This document shows positions 21,397 through 34,032 of a stretch of DNA of 64,000 bases, piece by piece (position 1 is the stretch's first letter; each line of letters starts with the position of its first letter). The notes under the pieces are model-generated. The model ran no database searches and was not told the DNA's origin. It was given only the letters and a program-made list of their open reading frames with translations. The DNA comes from Aquilaria yunnanensis. Its lineage: Eukaryota > Streptophyta > Magnoliopsida > Malvales > Thymelaeaceae. The DNA lies in assembly GCA_039654915.1 (NCBI GenBank), contig CM077596.1, positions 78,245,751 to 78,309,750 on the forward strand, given 5' to 3'. Both the position numbers and the translations under genes were made by a program.

Positions 21397-24300
21397 ATGG
21401 CAGGGTCTTCGATGGTAGCTGATGGGTCTTCTCCAGATAGTGGTAGACAAGCGAAGAAGTTGAAGCCTAATCTCCTGAGGGTCGATCCAAAACCGGAAAA
21501 AGCGGAATCTGAGAAGCGAAGATCCTTGTTCTATCAGTTTATTGAATCTTTTCACAAAGAGATTGGTGCTGAAGATTGTTTCTGCCCTATTCCGCCAATG
21601 CTTGGGGATGGGAAACAGGTGGATTTATTTAAGCTGTACTTGGTTGTGAGAGAGAAGGGTGGGTATGATGCTGTTTCGAGGAACGGGTTGTGGGATTTGG
21701 TGGCTGAAGAAGCTGGCCTTGGTTCATATATAACTTCTGCTGTTAAGCTGGTCTACGCTAAGTATTTAGTTGCATTGGAGAGATGTTTGGGGAGAGTTGT
21801 TGATGTTAGAAGCTTTAGAAGTGAATTTGGTAAGAAGAATTCTGCAGATTTAGGTGGCCTTTCGATGGATTTAGGAGAAGAGCTGGAAAGGTTTTTTATG
21901 GAAAAAAAGAAAAACGTAGTTAAGGAAGAAAATCCAGTGATAGAGTTGGATAGGAATGAGAAATGTGGTGATGGTGACAGGGAGTTGACGCGTGCTGATT
22001 CTTGCAAGAGGGTTTTGGATTTTGCAAAAGCCAGAAAAGCGCATAATGATGTCCATGTCAAGAATGAGGTGGTTGACTGGAACGAAGACAAGAATGGCAT
22101 TGATATTGATGAAATCAGGTCTTTGAATGGTTCCAAAATCAAAGAAGGAAATGGTGATGTCAAACAGGGACACAGTGTACATAAGAACCAGTTAGATGGT
22201 GATGATGATGTTGTGTTGTTGGATCCAGCTCTTTTCAAGGGTAGTTTCTTTTGCCGTAAGAGGAAGCGTGATCCTTTGTGTGGAATGTTTGACTGGATTT
22301 CTAAGCTCGCAAAGGATCCATGTTGTCAGGCAGTTGGGTCATTACCAGAAATATCAGAGTGGGAACGTTCTAGCAGTGAGGAACCATGGAAACAGGTTCT
22401 TTTATTTCGAGAAGCAGCATTTCTGAGAAGACTGGGTTCAAACTCTGAACAAATTTTCTGGCAGGTATTTGTGCTAGGGGTAATTTCCTTGGTTTGATCT
22501 TTGAATTCAATAGAAAGACCAAAATGTCTGCTATACATGGTGCTTGTCACTAACTTCCATGACTTTCAGTTATGTTTGATTACCCAATTGACATATATCT
22601 TGTTATGGGCCTTTTGCTGCGGCTTTGATGCTCGCTCATGAGGAATATTCATCTTTTTCTTTTTCTTTTTTGACTCCACCAAGTTCTTCTTCTTCTTCTT
22701 TTAGCAGCCAATCAATCAATAACCTAAACTTCTAATACTAAATTATTTTGAATGGGCTACACAAATCTTGGATTTTCCATTACTTGATTTGTGATGTCTT
22801 CCCCCAAAAGCTCTTGTAGAGCTGGGTCTTTTCACTACTTTCATTGTTTGAACTTATAGGTATCTTTACCCTTTCTTCGACAAGTGTATCCACATACTAA
22901 TATTGGGCACCATCAACTAGGGCATCGTTCAGGCTGCCAGGCATATAGTTTGAGGGCTGGTCTTTTTACTTATCTGATATACCTCATATCTAAGAGCAGT
23001 CATTTATATTATTTTCTTACTGTCAGTCATGAGAAATAAAGCTTGGTTGAATAGAAGCCGCTTGTTTGCATAACATGTAAAACATATTGTGTTCTTGGGA
23101 CAATGGGTGAATGACCATTCGTTAACAATATAATGCTTCTTGATTAACTATAATTGTGGTTCCAAATCTCATTTGCCTATTCCATAGGTTTATAATGTTG
23201 ATGCCAAGCATGTACTTTGACTCATATCAAACCCTTGTTGCTTCCTTATGACCTATTTTTTCTGCCATAGACTGATAGATGAGTCAGTTGTAAGAGTGAG
23301 AAACTATTGGAGGGATAAGAGACAAGGGTAGACCTAAAATTAGGTAGAAATAGAACGTAGAAAACTTTGCTCTTTTAGAGCTTATTTATGGAACAGCTTA
23401 CCTCCAACCAAGCAGAATAGAGATACATGATTCATGTAGTTGACCCGAATTAGTTGGAATTGTGGTGTAGCTGATTGGTTGGCTTAAATCCTGCTTTATC
23501 CGTATGAAGTTTGAATAAAAGAAAAACCATTTCAACCCTGTTTGGGCAGCAATTAAATAATGCATTATTTTCAATTTTGCTGCTTTTGTTGTCTGGAACC
23601 AATGCCATTTGAATGTTAACACTTACAATCACTTGAACAATTTTTCTTTTTAGAGGTAATTAATTTTTTTATGATTTTTTCATACCCAACTTAATAAAAG
23701 AAAAATCAATAAAAAATAGTTATTTTTTTCAAACAAAATATTTCAAAATAATTTTTTGGGTTTCGTAGAGTGTAGAATTTCAATTGGTATACAAGTTGAG
23801 TGAATAATAAGCAAAATTGAATAAATGAATTAAACAGTGACGTACAACTAAAATAAACAGCAGAATGCATACCATCGAGCTTGCGATAGAATTAGAAAGT
23901 GTTTAATGGCTCTATTCGGCAGGGATTAAATTTCAGTAATATTTTAATTATACAAGAAAATTTCACCACTGTCTTCTTTCATTGTGTGATTTTTTATTAA
24001 ATTATATTTATGTACATTGATATGATTTTTTGGGTATGTTTTGCAGAAAGATGGTTTTTATCTTTTATGATTTTCTCTCATTCATAAAATGCTTTTGATC
24101 AGAATCCTTTCAGATTAGAAGTTAAATGCTATTTTCTTGATGTCATCTTTTCTTTTCCCGGCCAATATGAGCTGTTTTCTGCCATTGAGTGGAAGAAGCC
24201 AAATAACGGAAAGAGGGCTGCACTGCACATCAAGGGATACTTCCGTTACTTGATTTTGAATATGTTTACTGGTTTTGGTTTACGAAAAGGCAACCTATAT

Positions 24301-25746
24301 GAGAACAAAGCACACAAGGCCAAGAGCTCTTTTATGAGAGCTGTTTCTTTTTTATTTTTTATTTTTGGGGGGGGGGGGGCTGGGGAAATAAGTTTTAAGC
24401 TTTGGAAAATAATATTTGTATAACTTGCCAAAAGAGTAACTGGTGTTTTGATATCAAATATGTGTTCCTGCAGTTACATAATCTTCTTCTAACTTTCACC
24501 CTTTGTTTGGATTCAAATAAGAAAAGAAGGGGAGGGAGAAGAAGGCGAAGAATGAGTTATTTGCCCCCAATTTGGACATGTGAAAAAAATATAAAGGAGA
24601 GAAGTGGAGGGATAATGACTCTCCCAACCCCTCTATTTCCTCCCATCCAAACAAGGAGGTCATACTAGTTTTCCTTCCTCTCCCCACCCCCTCCATCAAT
24701 CCAAACAAATGGTCAAAGGAGATAATCTTTGCTCCATCAGCACTCATGAGTTCTGGGATCCTAGATCTCTATTTTATTGATGAGCACTTCTGCTTTTGTA
24801 AAAAGGTTCTTTTTTCCTGTTTGATTACCTGCATTCATTGCAGCTTGCAACCTTTAGCTCATGTTGCATCATTCATATGGCCTCTTTGTAGAAAAATCAG
24901 AAGATGCATCCTTCCATATATGATGATCAATTTGGATTGGCATACAATTTAAGGGAGCGGTTAAGTAGTGCTAAGAAAGTCCCATCTGGAAGAGTGGCAT
25001 CTAAGGAACATCGTGGCTTGCATTCATCATCTGGCACCCATAGAGAATTTGAAAGTTCAATGGAAGAGTCTGACAGAGAACTGAATGAATCCAATAATCC
25101 ACCTGGAGTTTCTTCATTTGATCATGATGACAAGAAGAAGGTTCCTATTGGGCCACGTTTCCAGGCTAATGTACCACAGTGGACTGATGCAGTTTATGAG
25201 TGTGACCTGAAGTGGCTAGGGACTCGAATATGGCCATTGGAAAAAAAGGAGCGTACTTTTCTGCTCGAAAGAGATCCCATTGGGAGGGGGAGGCAGGATT
25301 CTTGTGGCTGCCAAGTTCCAGGTTCTATAAAATGTGTCCAGTTTCATATTTCGGAGAAAAGATTGAAAGTGAAGCTTGAATTAGGTACGGCTTTCTACCA
25401 CTGGAAGTTTGATATGATGGGGGAAGAAGCGGCTGCTTCTTGGAAGGATGCTGAGAAGAAGACGTTTAAGTCTATAGTGGAGTCAACTGCTCCCCCTGAC
25501 TGCTTCTGGGATCAAATATACAAAAAGTTTCCAACTAAAAGCAGGGAAGTTCTTGTTAGCTACTATTACAATATCTTTCTTCTGCAGCGGAGGGCGCACC
25601 AAAATAGAAATGCCCCAAATGACATTGATAGTGATGATGAAGAATCTGCGTGGAGCTTGCTCGCTGATGACTTTGGGGACGAAGCAATGAATTCTAAGTC
25701 CATCTTATGCACCCCAAAGAAAAAACCACATAAAAAGTCTAAATAG
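21397..25746 (+). CDS. ARID1: ARID and ELM2 domain-containing nuclear protein (plant ARID1/ARID2-like)
   Basis: Two coding exons, 21397-22464 and 24892-25746, join in phase 0 through a GT-AG intron (cag|gtattt … tttgtag|aaaaat) to give about 640 residues. Residues ~42-132 are an ARID DNA-binding domain (FYQFIESFHKEIG, LFKLYLVVREKGGYDAVSRN, VKLVYAKYLVALE). A basic KRKR cluster lies near residue 290. An ELM2 motif starts near 440 (VPIGPRFQANVPQWTD), followed by a SANT-like segment at ~535-590 (FWDQIYKKFPTKSREVLVSY). The tail is acidic then lysine-rich. This order matches Arabidopsis ARID1/ARID2 (about 560-575 residues). Family role: AT-rich DNA binding and ELM2-mediated contact with histone deacetylase-type complexes in the nucleus; ARID1 acts in pollen. 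The start at 21397 has G at -3 and +4. The exact paralogue is inferred, not proven. Confidence 0.9.
23630..23800. repeat. Dispersed AT-rich repeat in the ARID intron
   Basis: Its sequence (cacttgaacaattttt… atgattttttcatacc… tttcaattggtata) is colinear with 4440-4640 (cacttgaataatattt… ataattttttcatata… tttcaacttgtata). Related stretches occur at 47080-47240 inverted and 47740-47880. Likely a small degenerate transposon; the ends are not resolved. Confidence 0.5.
24498..24712. mobile_element. Short inverted-repeat element (MITE) in the ARID intron
   Basis: Ends accctttgtttggattca and, inverted, accatttgtttggattga agree at 16 of 18 bases. The ~215-bp interior is purine-rich on one side (gggaggg, gaagaagg) and pyrimidine-rich on the other (cttcctctcccc), so it could fold. 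No target duplication could be fixed. It ends about 180 bp before the splice acceptor. Confidence 0.6.
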
Positions 25747-27130
25747 CATCACAACAAACGACCATGGAGCAGAATTTGGGGAGATGGCTGGTCAGATTTT
25801 TTTGTTCAATTGATGTGCTGGGGTTGTCGATGGAAGAGACATCCCTCTGCTTAGGCAGTTAAAATTTTGTAGGGATATAATATCAAGTGAGAGCCAAGAA
25901 GTTGATGGGTAAAACACCATCTGAACGAAGGCCTTTCAAGGTACCATACTTGTCCATGACTTAGAATTGTGAATTGCCTGGTGAAAATACAAGCATTTTC
26001 CGTACCTTTTTCTTTCAGCTCATTTCATGGTCATACTTGTTGGCGATACAAACTGAAAAAGCAACATCGTTTAGTTCGTTCTCCATGCAGTTGTGTGTGG
26101 CAGCGAAAATTATTTTGTTGTCCTGTCATTTTTTTTTTTTTGGGTTCATAGAAGATCCAGTAGAGTTGCTGGATCATACCAAGGACGAGCGAGAGTAGTT
26201 TTTGGTTTCCTCTTGACCTTCATTTACTCTTTGAATTCAAGATTCAATTAGGATTTTGGTTTTAATTCTAGCAATTGTTTAAACTAGCTTGTCCTCTTTG
26301 TTTTTTTTTTTCATTTTTTTATCATATGATGTGGCGAATACAATAGTATGGCTTCGCTCTGTAATAACAATAGCAATTGGAAGAAGTTTGCTGATAGTTT
26401 ACCGGTCTAGTGATTTTGGAAGGAGTAACTTTTACGCCTACAATCTCATGCTAGTGCTAGTTGATGGAGGGTCGAGATTGGAGTATCTGTTGCATCTTGG
26501 CTTGAGCTTGATTTGAGCTGAGCTTTAAGAATGAGTTGGGTTGCTTGCATAGGATTTTGTGGTGCTTAGGTTATAAAAGGACTTGGTGGTTTGTCCACCA
26601 CTGGACTCGAGTCTAAATACCTACTGGTCAGTAGGTGGCTTAATTTCATAAAGCGGAAATAGCTTCATTTTAAACGGATGAAGGCACCTCATGGGAAACC
26701 AATGGGGAAGAAAAAGCTCAAACGGTTTGAAAAGAGTGAAGTGAATCAAAGCCTCCAAGAGGACATCTGTAAGTGAAAGAAGTGGTTGTGAGCATCCAGA
26801 TCTGTATAAATTCAAGTGGTTTAATGAGATGGGGGCCAGTAGATGAGATCTTGGCTTAGGCCTATCAATATGAGCTGGGAGAGGATGGAAGGCTGCCGAG
26901 TGCTTACACCTTGACACTATGCGTGGATTCAAGAAGGTACAAGAACCATGAGAAAACAAAGTAAATGGAAGAGAGAAAATATAAAGTTACCTTTACTCCT
27001 TTAGAATCCTCTTAATAAGCTATGCTTTTAACGAGAATGCAGAGGAAAAAGGTGCCTTTGCTTTCCCCCTCCCCAGCAAAAAAAAAAAGAAAAAAGAAAG
27101 AAAAACACTAGTAATTAGCCCCGTACTTCA
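25747..27130 (+). other. 3' flank of the ARID gene and intergenic DNA
   Basis: The 3' UTR begins at 25747. No single canonical AATAAA stands out. Several short open frames (25969-26198, 26289-26516, minus 26621-26959) lack recognisable domains. Nothing else is supportable. Confidence 0.4.
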
Positions 27131-27500
27131 TTGTGGGTTGATCGATAAAGATTAAAAAAAATTCTAATTACATTTATAGATAAAAAAAATTAAAAGAACA
27201 GTTGTAAAGCTGATTGATTCAAAAATTTAAAAAAAATTAAAACATTTGAAAGTTGTTAGTAAAAAAAATTAAATAGAAAACTCATTCTACAAAACCAAGG
27301 TAGTAGATTTGGAATTTCAGTATAAGTTGAGGCTTTGACAGTAACTTATGAAAGTTTGGGAACGTAAAATAACAATCCAAAAGTTTATGATATCTTCAGT
27401 TTCTTTTGAGACATAGTGGAAAAAGTATATGGTTTTAATGTTTGAGGGCCAAATGATATATCATACATAATAGATGACCTATATTGTAATTACTCATTTT
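27130..27500. repeat. Direct repeat, left copy (diverged)
   Basis: Colinear with 29815-30200. Shared phrases in order are gataaagattaaaaa / gataaagataaaaat, 'aaagttgttagtaaaaa…aaatagaaaa' / 'agggtgttggtaata…aaatagaaaa', 'agtagatttggaatttcag' / 'agtgaatttgggctttcag', 'cttatgaaagtttggg' / 'ttcatgaaagttaggt' and 'aatccaaaagtttatg' / 'aatcaaaagcttaggc'. Function unknown; possibly LTR-like. Confidence 0.45.
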
Positions 27501-29814
27501 GTTTGATCTCTAATCCCTCATGGGCTAAAAGCCCAAAACACATAAAGCCGAAAAAAATAAGCAAAAAAAAAAAACCACTGTAGCAAGCACGGACATTATT
27601 TATAGTGTCCCATCAAGCTTGGCTCTTTAGTTAATAACGAGATTTTGATAACTTGCACGTTATTGCGATAATTTAATTCAATAAGTTTAGAATTAAAATA
27701 AATTTTTATTATAAGTAAGTAAAAAATTTTCACCTATAAATTTACATTGATCAACTAAAATTTTGCTTTACTTCAATTTTGAATTGGGTTTTCTTTATAT
27801 TATATTCTTATAATTAAAATAATTAGTTATGATAGAAACATAATACCATGAAATAAAAATTTGTATGTGTTTTTGAATCTATACATATTTTATTTTTTAT
27901 TAAAAAATAATTTACTAAAATTTTCATCTCTTATTAATTCAAACTCCAATTTTTAATATCAATGAAAAATTTATCTAGAAAAAATTATTTTAAATTTCAG
28001 CAATTATAGACCAAATTATTTTAGTTAGCTATAGATCTTAAAATAAATACTTAATACTGCAAAATTCAATCATCAATAATGAAAAAAATGGCTAGAAACA
28101 CAAAACTGTATTTAACTTATGTTAATCAATTAATAGTTTAACTATTAACTTAATAAAAATAAAAAGAAAAAAAATGACTTAAGCTAAATCAACTAGAACC
28201 ATAGTCAAAAGTAGGTAAACTATAATTATTAAAGTTTCATTTCAGAAAGCAATAATAAAGAAATATGATAAAAAAAGATTGGACCAAGATAAAAACTGAA
28301 AAGAAAATTATGTATTAAAGGTTTAATAATTGATTTAATAAAGTAAAAAAATTATTTAACTTATAAACTATGGTGACTAATGTCTTCGTTTAAAAGATAG
28401 TATATAAAAAACAACAAAAAAAAATTTAGGGACCAAGAGAGCAAATAGAAAAAATCTAGTTCAAATGTTATTAAATTTGGGGACAAAAATGGAACACAGG
28501 TGGAACTTGTGGACTAACTTTTTAAAGATTGAAAATTCAGAGATTGAAATTGAGTTTTAACCAAAACAAAATATGAAACAAACTAAAAATGGGAAATTAC
28601 AACACATGCTCTCAAAAAGATGAATGCCTTGTGAAAAAGGAATCAAACTTAAAAAAGAGTCAATAACATCTAGGAGAAAGGGGGGAAAATGAGGCACTGT
28701 TAATGTTCAATATAATTCACCATAGATGAATAGCACAAACATTAGTCTCTTCTAGAAGTAAGCGAGATATGTGGAAACTTGTGTAATAATGCAAGTCATT
28801 GATGGAACAATATAAAAAGATAAGATATACTTTGATATTAAATAAAATTCGAGTATAGATAATTGTATGCACATAAAATAACTAAATAAAGATGTGTTTA
28901 CATATTGTCAAAAAAGCATTAAAGATAATAGATAAAAAATTGTCAAAGCAGTTTCATTAACTAATTCAAATGACACCATCAAGAGAAGGAAAAAGTTTCT
29001 GATATTTATAATGTAAAAAAACACTGCATAGTATATATACATAAGTTTTTCCAGATTTTTACTCATTAATGAATCAGTGATAAAATGAAACTTTTTAAGA
29101 AACAATCACTGATATGTAATGCAAATTATTTACTGTTTTAACTAATCAAAACTTTGAATCAAACCCCTTGTAAAAGCACTCGTGCATTCTACAAACTATG
29201 TATCTATTTCAATTAATTAAAACTTTGAATCTAACATATCTAACTATATCTTTGAATAAAAACATGTAAATGAAAAAGTTTTTGGTATTTAATATGGTTA
29301 ATGAAAGCATGTCTCTCATTTTCATTTAAGGCTCAATTATTTTAAATTTAAATAAACCGTCCATTTTTTTTTCTAAAGTTTCCAACTTATTACAAAAGTT
29401 GAGAACCACAATGGCAAAATTGTTATATTGAAGGACCAAAAGGGGGATTTTAACATTCCCTGGGAATGAAAAAAAAAAAAAAAAAGAAAACAGCATGAGG
29501 GGGACTTGCCATAAAATGGACAAATATACATTCAGTCCTTAAATTAGTAGTTTCTTCAAGTATCAGTACCCATAGTTTATTATCTGCCGATATTACTATC
29601 ATCAACATACGACCTTCACCCTATCTTGTGACAGAAGAAGAAAGTGGGGGATTAGTATGGTATATGTGAATATTCAGAGACCAAAATAGAGGTTTTACCA
29701 CAAAACTGGAAAAAAAAACACTGGAAATGGGCACCGTTGATGAACAGTAAAAAAGCTTTCTTCTTTAGAATATAGTATAATTAATATAACTAGATTGCAA
29801 CGAACACATTGTTA
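27501..29814. other. AT-rich DNA between the direct repeats
   Basis: About 2.3 kb with no recognisable gag, pol or host gene. A poly(A)-rich stretch and 'cactgtagcaagcac' near 27570-27590 recall repeated plant sequence. Open frames at 28908-29105 and 29326-29523 are low-complexity. If the flanking repeats were LTRs this would be a noncoding (LARD-like) interior, which I cannot show. Confidence 0.3.
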
Positions 29815-30200
29815 CGGGACAACTGATAAAGATAAAAATTTTCATACCCATTATATTTAGAGGAAAAAATATTTAAAAAAAGGTTATGACTTCCAAAATA
29901 AGATATGATCAATCTAAATGAGCTAAAAAATTTAAATGATTGGAGGGTGTTGGTAATAAATTTAGTAAATAGAAAATATACTACGTAAGATTAATGTAGT
30001 GAATTTGGGCTTTCAGAAGAAATCAGAGCCTTAAATGTCATTCATGAAAGTTAGGTGCCTAAAACATAATAATCAAAAGCTTAGGCGAAAACGGTAAAAT
30101 GTCTGCTTTCAAAGTTTGAGGACCAGAGAAGATATTAACACAAATAAATAAAGAACCAATTTTATAATTTATATATCAACACAAATAAATAGAGAACCAA
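29815..30200. repeat. Direct repeat, right copy (diverged)
   Basis: Partner of 27130-27500. It is followed at 30110-30210 by a short local duplication of 'aacacaaataaata(a/g)agaaccaattttata'. Confidence 0.45.
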
Positions 30201-30209
30201 TTTTATATA

Positions 30210-31885
30210 TAATTTATCCTTTTCAGCAAAAAAACATATATAAAAGGAAAGGGGAAAAACAGCCCAAACACAAAACCCTTAAAAAATTGCCAAAAACAAA
30301 AACAATTTTAGGAAAAAAAACCAAATGCAAAAAAAAAAAATACAAGAAAAAAAAACTCAAATACAAAAAAAAAAAAAAAAAAGAAAAAAACTATAGTAGA
30401 GGAGCTATTGTTCCTAGCATCACATCACCCTTAGCGTTTTAGTATATATAATTTCCTTCCTTAGATGTTGCAATTGCAGGCTTGCTGGTTAGGTCCTACA
30501 TAGAATGACTGAATCAAGTATTGGGTAAGAGTATAGGTTGGGTTGGATTGGGTTTCTAGCCAAGTTGAAACAACTGGAAATAATTAAACTTTTAGAAAAA
30601 TCCAAGTCAACTTGAAAATCGAACATAACTAGAAATATGAGTTTGGATTTTTTTTTGTTTTGGTTCTTGGTTTTTTGCAAATTCTAAAAAAGTGTCAACC
30701 TTAGATACATTGCTATAGCAAACTGAGGTATTCAAAACCTCAAACCAATCTGCCATCCTTGCCATCTCATCAGCTGGCTAGATGCTTAACACATTTCCAC
30801 TCCATCATCATATTCGACAGTAATTTGTTGGTTCTATCACTCATTATGTTCATACTCTATTTCACTTTCCACTGTGCAGCTATCTTCACCATTCTCTAAG
30901 ACAGCAGCTTGTTGTACTACTTCTCAGTGACCCATCACTCCTACAACTATTTAATGTAATGGCTCCAGCTTCATCTTGATCCTCTTGCTTAGCCATCATT
31001 CGAAGAGCTGCCTCATCCCTGTCCAAGTTCAATGCCTCTACCGCCGCCTCAACCTCCTTCAACCCAGCTCTACCCACATTGGCCCCCATATAGTTCGTCA
31101 ACTTTGATTACGAGCATGGGTTAAGGTTGAGATGGGTTGCTCGAGTGGACTTTGAAAAGTTAGTATTAGGTTTTCATACAAAAGAGATAAACATACTTAC
31201 AATATAATTATAATATATAAATACATTAGCAATTCAATAATATAAAAAATTTTATAATATAATTATAAATATATCTTAATTTTCATCAAACTCGGGTTGA
31301 TTTTATATGGAGCTAGAACCAATTGAAAACAGATGGTTTTTTCAATTATGAACAAATTTGAGACCCATGATTCATTTTCAACCCTCAAATTCCAACCTAA
31401 TTTAGGAGGTTTAAGTTAGGTTTCGAGTTTATCCAATACATATTTATTCCTATCAAGTAAAGTCCCATTTGGGAATAACTTTTACAATTAAAATTAGAGG
31501 TTTTGATAATTTATTCAATTGTTAAGATAAAAACACTGAATCTAAAAGCTAAAAACTGCCACTAGATAATTTTTTCAAAACTCTGACGCTAATATCATGG
31601 CGTCACCCATAGAAAGCATTTTCGTTTGGCAGGCTATGGCTATGTTTAATATCGATTCAATTGCGTGGAATTGGGGATTCTTTAAATTAGTTTTTTGGTG
31701 GTCTAGGATATTGTCCCTTTCATATTTTATCTCTGTTAGCTTAATCTTCCAACTCAAACTATCAGTCATAGATAGATTAATGCATCGGACATAGGAAAAG
31801 CATACACACCTTTTTTCTGAAAAAAATAAATAATGTTCCATTTTTATTTTTATTTTTCTTATATATATATATATATAGAGAGAGA
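30210..31885. other. Intergenic DNA, A-rich then mixed
   Basis: 30290-30390 is poly(A)-rich low complexity. Minus frame 30886-31101 and the opposed frames at 31575-31898 / 31597-31794 have no recognisable domain and no supporting splice structure. A TA microsatellite at about 31859-31877 borders the next element. Confidence 0.4.
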
Positions 31886-32266
31886 GGACAAACTCCACGG
31901 GTCATTCCTAAATTATATTCAATGTTGCTTATTCGTCCCTAAGCTGTCAAATGTTGCTTAATTGTTTCTAAACTATATCTAATGTTACTTAATCATCCTA
32001 CCATCCGTCACAACCGTTAAGGATAGGTGGAAAAATAATAAAGCTGCTGATGCAGTATGGAAAAATGATATGACTGCTAATGTGATCACTTTTCCAATAA
32101 TCTTTTACAGTATGATAGACAGTAGGATAATTAAGCAACACTTGACATAGTTTAGAAATGGTTAAGCAACTTTTGATAGTTTATGAATGGTTAAGCAATA
32201 TTTAATAGTTTAGGGACAAATAAGTAATATTGAATATAGTTTAACGACGACTAGTGAAATTTACCC
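31886..32266. mobile_element. MITE with long inverted ends (copy A), set in a TA microsatellite
   Basis: The left end ggacaaactccacgggtcat and the inverted right end gggtaaatttcactagtcgt lead into about 75 bp of matching inverted sequence ('taaa(t/c)tatattcaat(g/a)ttgctt', 'tgtccctaa'). The interior contains ctaccatccgtcacaaccgt and 'ggataggtggaaaa'. It is the same family as 53865-54222. Both flanks are (TA)n: about nine units before, eight or so after. No ORF. Confidence 0.8.
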
Positions 32267-32286
32267 TATATATATATATATATATC

Positions 32287-33146
32287 AAAATCTACGTTTT
32301 CCTTATTATCCGATAGCAAAAAAATATTGTTTTGCCTTTACATGAAAAAAAAATGACTAGATAGTTGTTAAATACTAGCTTTATTTAAATAGGATGTGCA
32401 AGTCCTAAAGCAATAAAGCAATAAAAGACCCCGATTGAACCAACAAGTATGCCGCTTAGAAGTAAGGGAAGAGGGTTCGGTTAACCATGAAACCATCACA
32501 TCTCTAAATTAAAAAAAAAAAAGAAGGTTACTTACAATTTGTCCCAGAGGTCCCCTAAGATTTAGGTGACTTCAATTTAAAAAATATTCATTTTTCCTAT
32601 ATTTTTAATACAGTTTAACAGTAACTTCGAAAATATTAATTTAGATTGTACAGTTCTCATATTCAAGTAATTTTAGTCTGTATGGTACTTTTTTTACAAT
32701 TAATTGGTATTTAAAAAATACTGTTATAAATTATAAAAAAAAATACAGAAAGAAAAAAATGATAATTTAAAATATCCATTCAAATTAAAATTAATGGAAG
32801 ATAATTACATAATGTCTAAATTAAGATTTCAAAAGTTGCTTTCGAATTGTATAAAAAGACAGGGGATAAAGTATAGATTTTTGAAATAAGGGGGCAAAGT
32901 ATAATTTCACCTAAACCTCAGTAGGTAAATTGTAATTATCCCAAAAAATTCAAACGCATAAAACTCTTCATCTTCGATCTTCCAGTGACCGATTCTCGGC
33001 CAGGGTTTTCATCTTGATTATGGTTGCTTCATATCGTGAAGGGAGGTGGGTCTATATTCCTGTTAAAAGGAATCGATTTGGTCTGTCGATATTGTTGTGT
33101 TTCTGAATCTGGCAGGAGCTTTAGTTCTTTTGTTTTGTTAGCAACT
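32287..33146. other. Intergenic DNA
   Basis: AT-rich; no gene recognised. The 33024-33212 open frame runs into the next transposon and is not convincing. Confidence 0.4.
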
Positions 33147-33548
33147 AGTGGCGTAGCTACCATATACTGGAAAGGGGCTGTTGCCCCCCCTGGGAATTTT
33201 GAAAAAACATAAATATTGGTAGTAATTTTGTGATTTTGTCAAAAGTTAAGGACCGAGTGTGCATTTTGCCCCCTAAATATTGTGGAAAAATATAAAGATT
33301 AGGGGGGTAGTAAGGTAGGTGCTGAAGAAAGTAGGGACCCAATGAGTAGTTATTCCCTCTACATTAAGCAGATATTATAACATGGCCTAAATGCACTATT
33401 AGTCCTCCAACATTTCCAACTAGTACGATTTGCTCCTTGAGCTTTGAATTAGTGTGAATTAGTACCAATTTATAGCTTTGTCTAACCGCGATGTCGTCTC
33501 TCTCCTCCGGGCTTGCCCCCCCGAACCAAAAATCTTAGTTTCGCCACT
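33147..33548. mobile_element. Nonautonomous DNA element with perfect 10-bp duplication
   Basis: 402 bp with ends agtggcgtagctac… and, inverted, agtggcgaaactaagatt. The 10 bp gttagcaact lies directly on both sides (33137-33146 and 33549-33558). Subterminal zones hold g/c-runs (ggggctgttgcccccc, gggcttgcccccc). A 9-10 bp duplication and these ends suggest a Mutator-type origin. No coding capacity. Confidence 0.8.
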
Positions 33549-33558
33549 GTTAGCAACT

Positions 33559-34032
33559 GATGAGTTTCAGTAGTCGATAAAGATTTGGAAAGAGTTTTGG
33601 TTTAAGAAAGAGGAGAGCATATGCCGGCGTCGTCGCAAGTCGAATGGTAGATTTGTTGTTTTTGCGTTGGGTTGTAACACCGCAGGCCAATTTCTTCAAC
33701 TTTCAATGGTTTCAGGATTAAAACAATGGAAGGTTATTATACCAGAAGGAAAAAAAGCTAATGGGTGAGGGCTTTGACCTCTCCCTTTTTTAATCACACT
33801 AAACACCTCTAAGGAACAGGTCTATTACAAATTAAGGGTATTGGCGAATATAAAAAATAAATTGAAAAGTTTCAAGTTTCATATCTTTGTTGTAGAGGTA
33901 TGCTTGAGATTTCCGTATCCATGGTTGGTGATTTGCTTGACCATTCTGGAGTGGTGGCTACTGTTTCGAGTTAGCACAGGGAATAAATGGATCTGGTAAA
34001 GTCAATGAAGGCATCGGCGCTATGGCTAGTGT
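33559..34032. other. Intergenic DNA
   Basis: No gene or element end recognised. Confidence 0.4.

Larger units (their letters stand above)
22465..24891 (+). other. Large intron of the ARID gene
   Basis: 2427 bp, GT…AG, phase 0. It contains a dispersed AT-rich repeat (23630-23800), a run of thirteen G at 24367-24379 and a MITE-like element (24498-24712) close to the acceptor. Open frames inside it show no domains. Without splicing, translation would stop at 22497, eleven codons past the donor. Confidence 0.8.

Noticed and set aside
21753..22238. 161-codon minus-strand frame inside ARID exon 1
   Set aside because: Shadow of a real coding exon; Ser/Leu/Phe-rich translation with no domain.
24402..24952. 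Short open frames around the MITE upstream of ARID exon 2
   Set aside because: They lie in the intron and MITE, and none joins the exon in a domain-supported way; the tttgtag acceptor at 24891 gives the clean phase-0 join.
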